DNA from: CAVBBU01 sp963593765
GTDB lineage: Bacteria > Bacillota > Clostridia > Lachnospirales > Lachnospiraceae
Reading direction: 5' to 3'
Assembly (NCBI GenBank): GCA_963593765.1
Contig: CAVBBU010000014.1
Span: 1-27,314, forward strand
DNA length: 27,314 bases
Numbering within the stretch: the first letter of the stretch is position 1; each line of letters begins with the position of its first letter. This document shows, in pieces, positions 26,052 through 27,314 of this stretch. The notes under the pieces were generated by a model. That model ran no database searches. It was not told where the DNA came from and was given only the letters and a program-made list of their open reading frames with translations. Both the position numbers and the translations under genes were made by a program.

Positions 26052-26107
26052 GGGCATCAGGTAGTAATACATTTTCCTAAATGGTATTCTTATCGCCTGT
26101 AAACTGA

Positions 26108-26137
26108 AAAATAAGAGAGACTACTCTCTCTTATTTT
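26108..26137 (-). terminator. rplS terminator
   Basis: A perfect 13-bp stem (26108-26120 with 26125-26137) with the tetraloop CTAC; on the minus strand the stem runs into a TTTTT tract. It lies 26 bp after the rplS stop codon. Confidence 0.92.
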
Positions 26138-26163
26138 ATCATAGACTTATATATATTCGCAAT

Positions 26164-26508
26164 TTATTTGATAGCTTCCTTAACCTTAGCAGCCTTACCA
26201 GAACGCTGACGAAGATAATTAAGCTTAGCTCTTCTTACCTTACCCTTACGAACAACCTCAATCTTATCTACGAATGGGCTATGTACTGGCCATGTCTTCT
26301 CAACACCTATACCGTTAGAGCTCTTTCTAACTGTAAATGTCTCCTTAGATCCACCGCCCTGTCTCTTAAGAACAGTTCCCTCAAATATCTGAACTCTCTC
26401 TCTGTTACCTTCCTTGATCTTGTTGTGAACTCTAACTGTATCTCCTACGCAGAACTCATCAACCTTTTCCTTTAACTGACTTGCTTCGATTTCCTTAATA
26501 TAATCCAT
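26164..26508 (-). CDS. rplS: 50S ribosomal protein L19
   Basis: A 114-residue ribosomal protein at the 30S-50S interface. Signature regions are FCVGDTVRVHNKIKEGNRERVQ (written as two parts, FCVGDTVRVHNKI and EGNRERVQ), FEGTVL, TFTVRK and the C-terminal KLNYLRQRSGKAAKVKE. Length is normal. A GGAGG site precedes the ATG. It has its own promoter, a structured leader and a terminator, so it is mainly a single-gene unit here. Confidence 0.98.
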   Translation of the reverse strand: MDYIKEIEASQLKEKVDEFCVGDTVRVHNKIKEGNRERVQIFEGTVLKRQGGGSKETFTVRKSSNGIGVEKTWPVHSPFVDKIEVVRKGKVRRAKLNYLRQRSGKAAKVKEAIK

Positions 26509-26584
26509 CTTCTTTATTCCTCCGTTATAATTTGACGTTCTTAAGCCACAGCCCAGAGGAACATCGCTTTTTCACAGCGTTATA
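26509..26584 (-). promoter_or_regulatory. Structured rplS 5' leader (candidate L19 leader)
   Basis: The leader of about 75 nt can form CGCT/AGCG (26565-26568 with 26576-26579) and an outer GTTC/GAAC stem (26537-26540 with 26559-26562) around a GC-rich CTCTGGGCTGTGGC loop. Firmicutes often have an L19 autoregulatory leader here. I cannot match it to the known consensus from memory, so the family label is tentative. Confidence 0.4.
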
Positions 26585-26590
26585 TACTTT

Positions 26591-26618
26591 ACCATAATAT
26601 CAACTAATGTGCAAGCAA
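26591..26618 (-). promoter_or_regulatory. Probable rplS promoter
   Basis: On the minus strand TTGCTT (26613-26618) and TATGGT (26591-26596) are separated by 16 bp. Its position suits a start near 26584, just before the structured leader. Confidence 0.5.
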
Positions 26619-26625
26619 AATTTTA

Positions 26626-26657
26626 TGTAAAGATGTAAAGCTGTAAAGCTGCAAATC
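26626..26657. repeat. Four-copy 8-bp tandem repeat upstream of rplS
   Basis: TGTAAAGA, TGTAAAGC, TGTAAAGC and TGCAAATC follow without gaps, just upstream of the rplS -35 box. It looks like a short slippage-prone repeat; no function is evident. Confidence 0.6.
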
Positions 26658-26721
26658 GTAGATATGTAAAAAATATATATAACCCAATTTACTATTTTTA
26701 ATCCTTCAGCTAAAGCCCCTA

Positions 26722-27314
26722 CTAATTTTTAAGCTTATACAAGTAATATTTATCTGTATTATCAACTAACTGGTAGCTATCATCTAAAATATCCTTTATA
26801 TTGTCTACATCCTTTTCTGTCAAAATCCATAGTGCCTTTTTCGTAGCAAATGTATCATGGATTGCAAGCTTTGTTTCATGACTTAAATCACCATGCCACT
26901 CCTGAATTACAAAGTATTTATAGCATGGCATTATATCCTCTAAGAGATAAAATTCTTTAAAATTATTCATACCATATACTACAAATCTATCCTTTTGATC
27001 CTCTGGAACTAATGCAATTAGCTGTTCCCATCCACGGTCTGTTCTATTTACAAAATTTTTTCTAATTGAAAAAGCATTTTTAGCCGACAAAATATTTATC
27101 AGCAAGAAAACCATTATTGCAAAAAACGAGCATGCCTTTAATGCTCTTTCTATATATTTCTTTTTTGTTAGGCTTATCACAGAATTAATTGCTATAGGTA
27201 TCTGTGCTATACATACAAGTGGATACTGGGCAAATGCATCACCATTCAAAAACAAAACTTGTTCAAGTACTCCTGTTGATACATATAACAAAGCCATTCT
27301 ATACTCTTTTTTTA
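26722..27314 (-). CDS. C-terminal part of a multi-pass membrane protein, probable GT39-like glycosyltransferase (partial)
   Basis: The frame is open to the right window edge, so the Met at 27297 is not the true start. What is visible is two hydrophobic segments (around LVCIAQIPIAINSVISL and ACSFFAIMVFLLINIL) followed by an extracellular domain of about 130 residues with GWEQLIALVPEDQKDRFVVYG and a C-terminus in YYLYKLKN. This layout of membrane helices followed by a soluble tail is typical of ArnT/PMT-type lipid-linked sugar transferases, but no catalytic motif lies in the visible part, so the family is a guess. It faces the same way as rplS, with about 210 bp between them. Confidence 0.6.
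   Translation of the reverse strand, partial: KKEYRMALLYVSTGVLEQVLFLNGDAFAQYPLVCIAQIPIAINSVISLTKKKYIERALKACSFFAIMVFLLINILSAKNAFSIRKNFVNRTDRGWEQLIALVPEDQKDRFVVYGMNNFKEFYLLEDIMPCYKYFVIQEWHGDLSHETKLAIHDTFATKKALWILTEKDVDNIKDILDDSYQLVDNTDKYYLYKLKN

Noticed and set aside
1..27314. CRISPR array, tRNA, rRNA or intact insertion sequence
   Set aside because: No regularly spaced repeats, cloverleaf-like sequence, rRNA sequence or transposase frame was seen by eye. A dedicated tRNA and covariance-model search would be decisive.

Overview
The window reads as chromosome of a low-GC, Gram-positive anaerobe of the Clostridia, most likely Lachnospiraceae. The support is a Gram-positive-type LexA with CGAAC-N4-GTTCG-like boxes, an McsA-McsB-ClpC operon followed by radA, an LPxTG surface protein, LytR-CpsA-Psr and YkuD wall enzymes, and the rplS-lepB-rbgA-rnhB-yraN-pgeF housekeeping order. 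The family assignment is inference. No tRNA, rRNA, CRISPR array or intact insertion sequence was seen.

Left part (1-5.2 kb): after the last codons of an unrecognised gene, lexA diverges from a small membrane-anchored LysM protein built like the SOS division inhibitor YneA, with LexA boxes between them. Next, on the minus strand, come a solitary tyrosine recombinase with two strong inverted repeats in its upstream region, a RelB/DinJ-like antitoxin paired with a PIN-domain toxin, and an LCP-family wall ligase with a long Ser/Thr/Glu tail.

Middle (5.3-14.8 kb): glmS on the plus strand has its own promoter, no room for a glmS ribozyme, and a 19-bp terminator shared with the convergent gene. That gene is a giant LPxTG adhesin of at least about 2,500 residues. 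It appears as two reading frames only because a 10-N scaffold gap (10858-10867) cuts it.

Right-centre (14.8-22.3 kb): a protein quality-control operon on the minus strand, gntR(YtrA type)-mcsA-mcsB-clpC-L,D-transpeptidase-137-aa protein-radA. It has a TTGACA-17-TACAAT promoter overlapped by an inverted repeat. The GntR regulator sits where CtsR normally is, the arginine kinase McsB has unusual residues at two active-site motifs, and an L,D-transpeptidase is translationally coupled to clpC.

Right end (22.3-27.3 kb): pgeF, yraN, rnhB, rbgA, lepB and rplS on the minus strand. A degraded DUF4143-type ATPase fragment and a pair of 17-bp direct repeats lie between lepB and rplS. rplS has a structured leader, a promoter and a clear terminator. 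The window ends in the C-terminal part of a multi-pass membrane protein.

Most of the window is ordinary housekeeping. The parts deserving a second look are the regulator swap and altered McsB in the clp operon, the recombinase-adjacent inverted repeats, the LexA/YneA-like pair, and the broken adhesin. I did not find a convincing wholly new multi-gene system.
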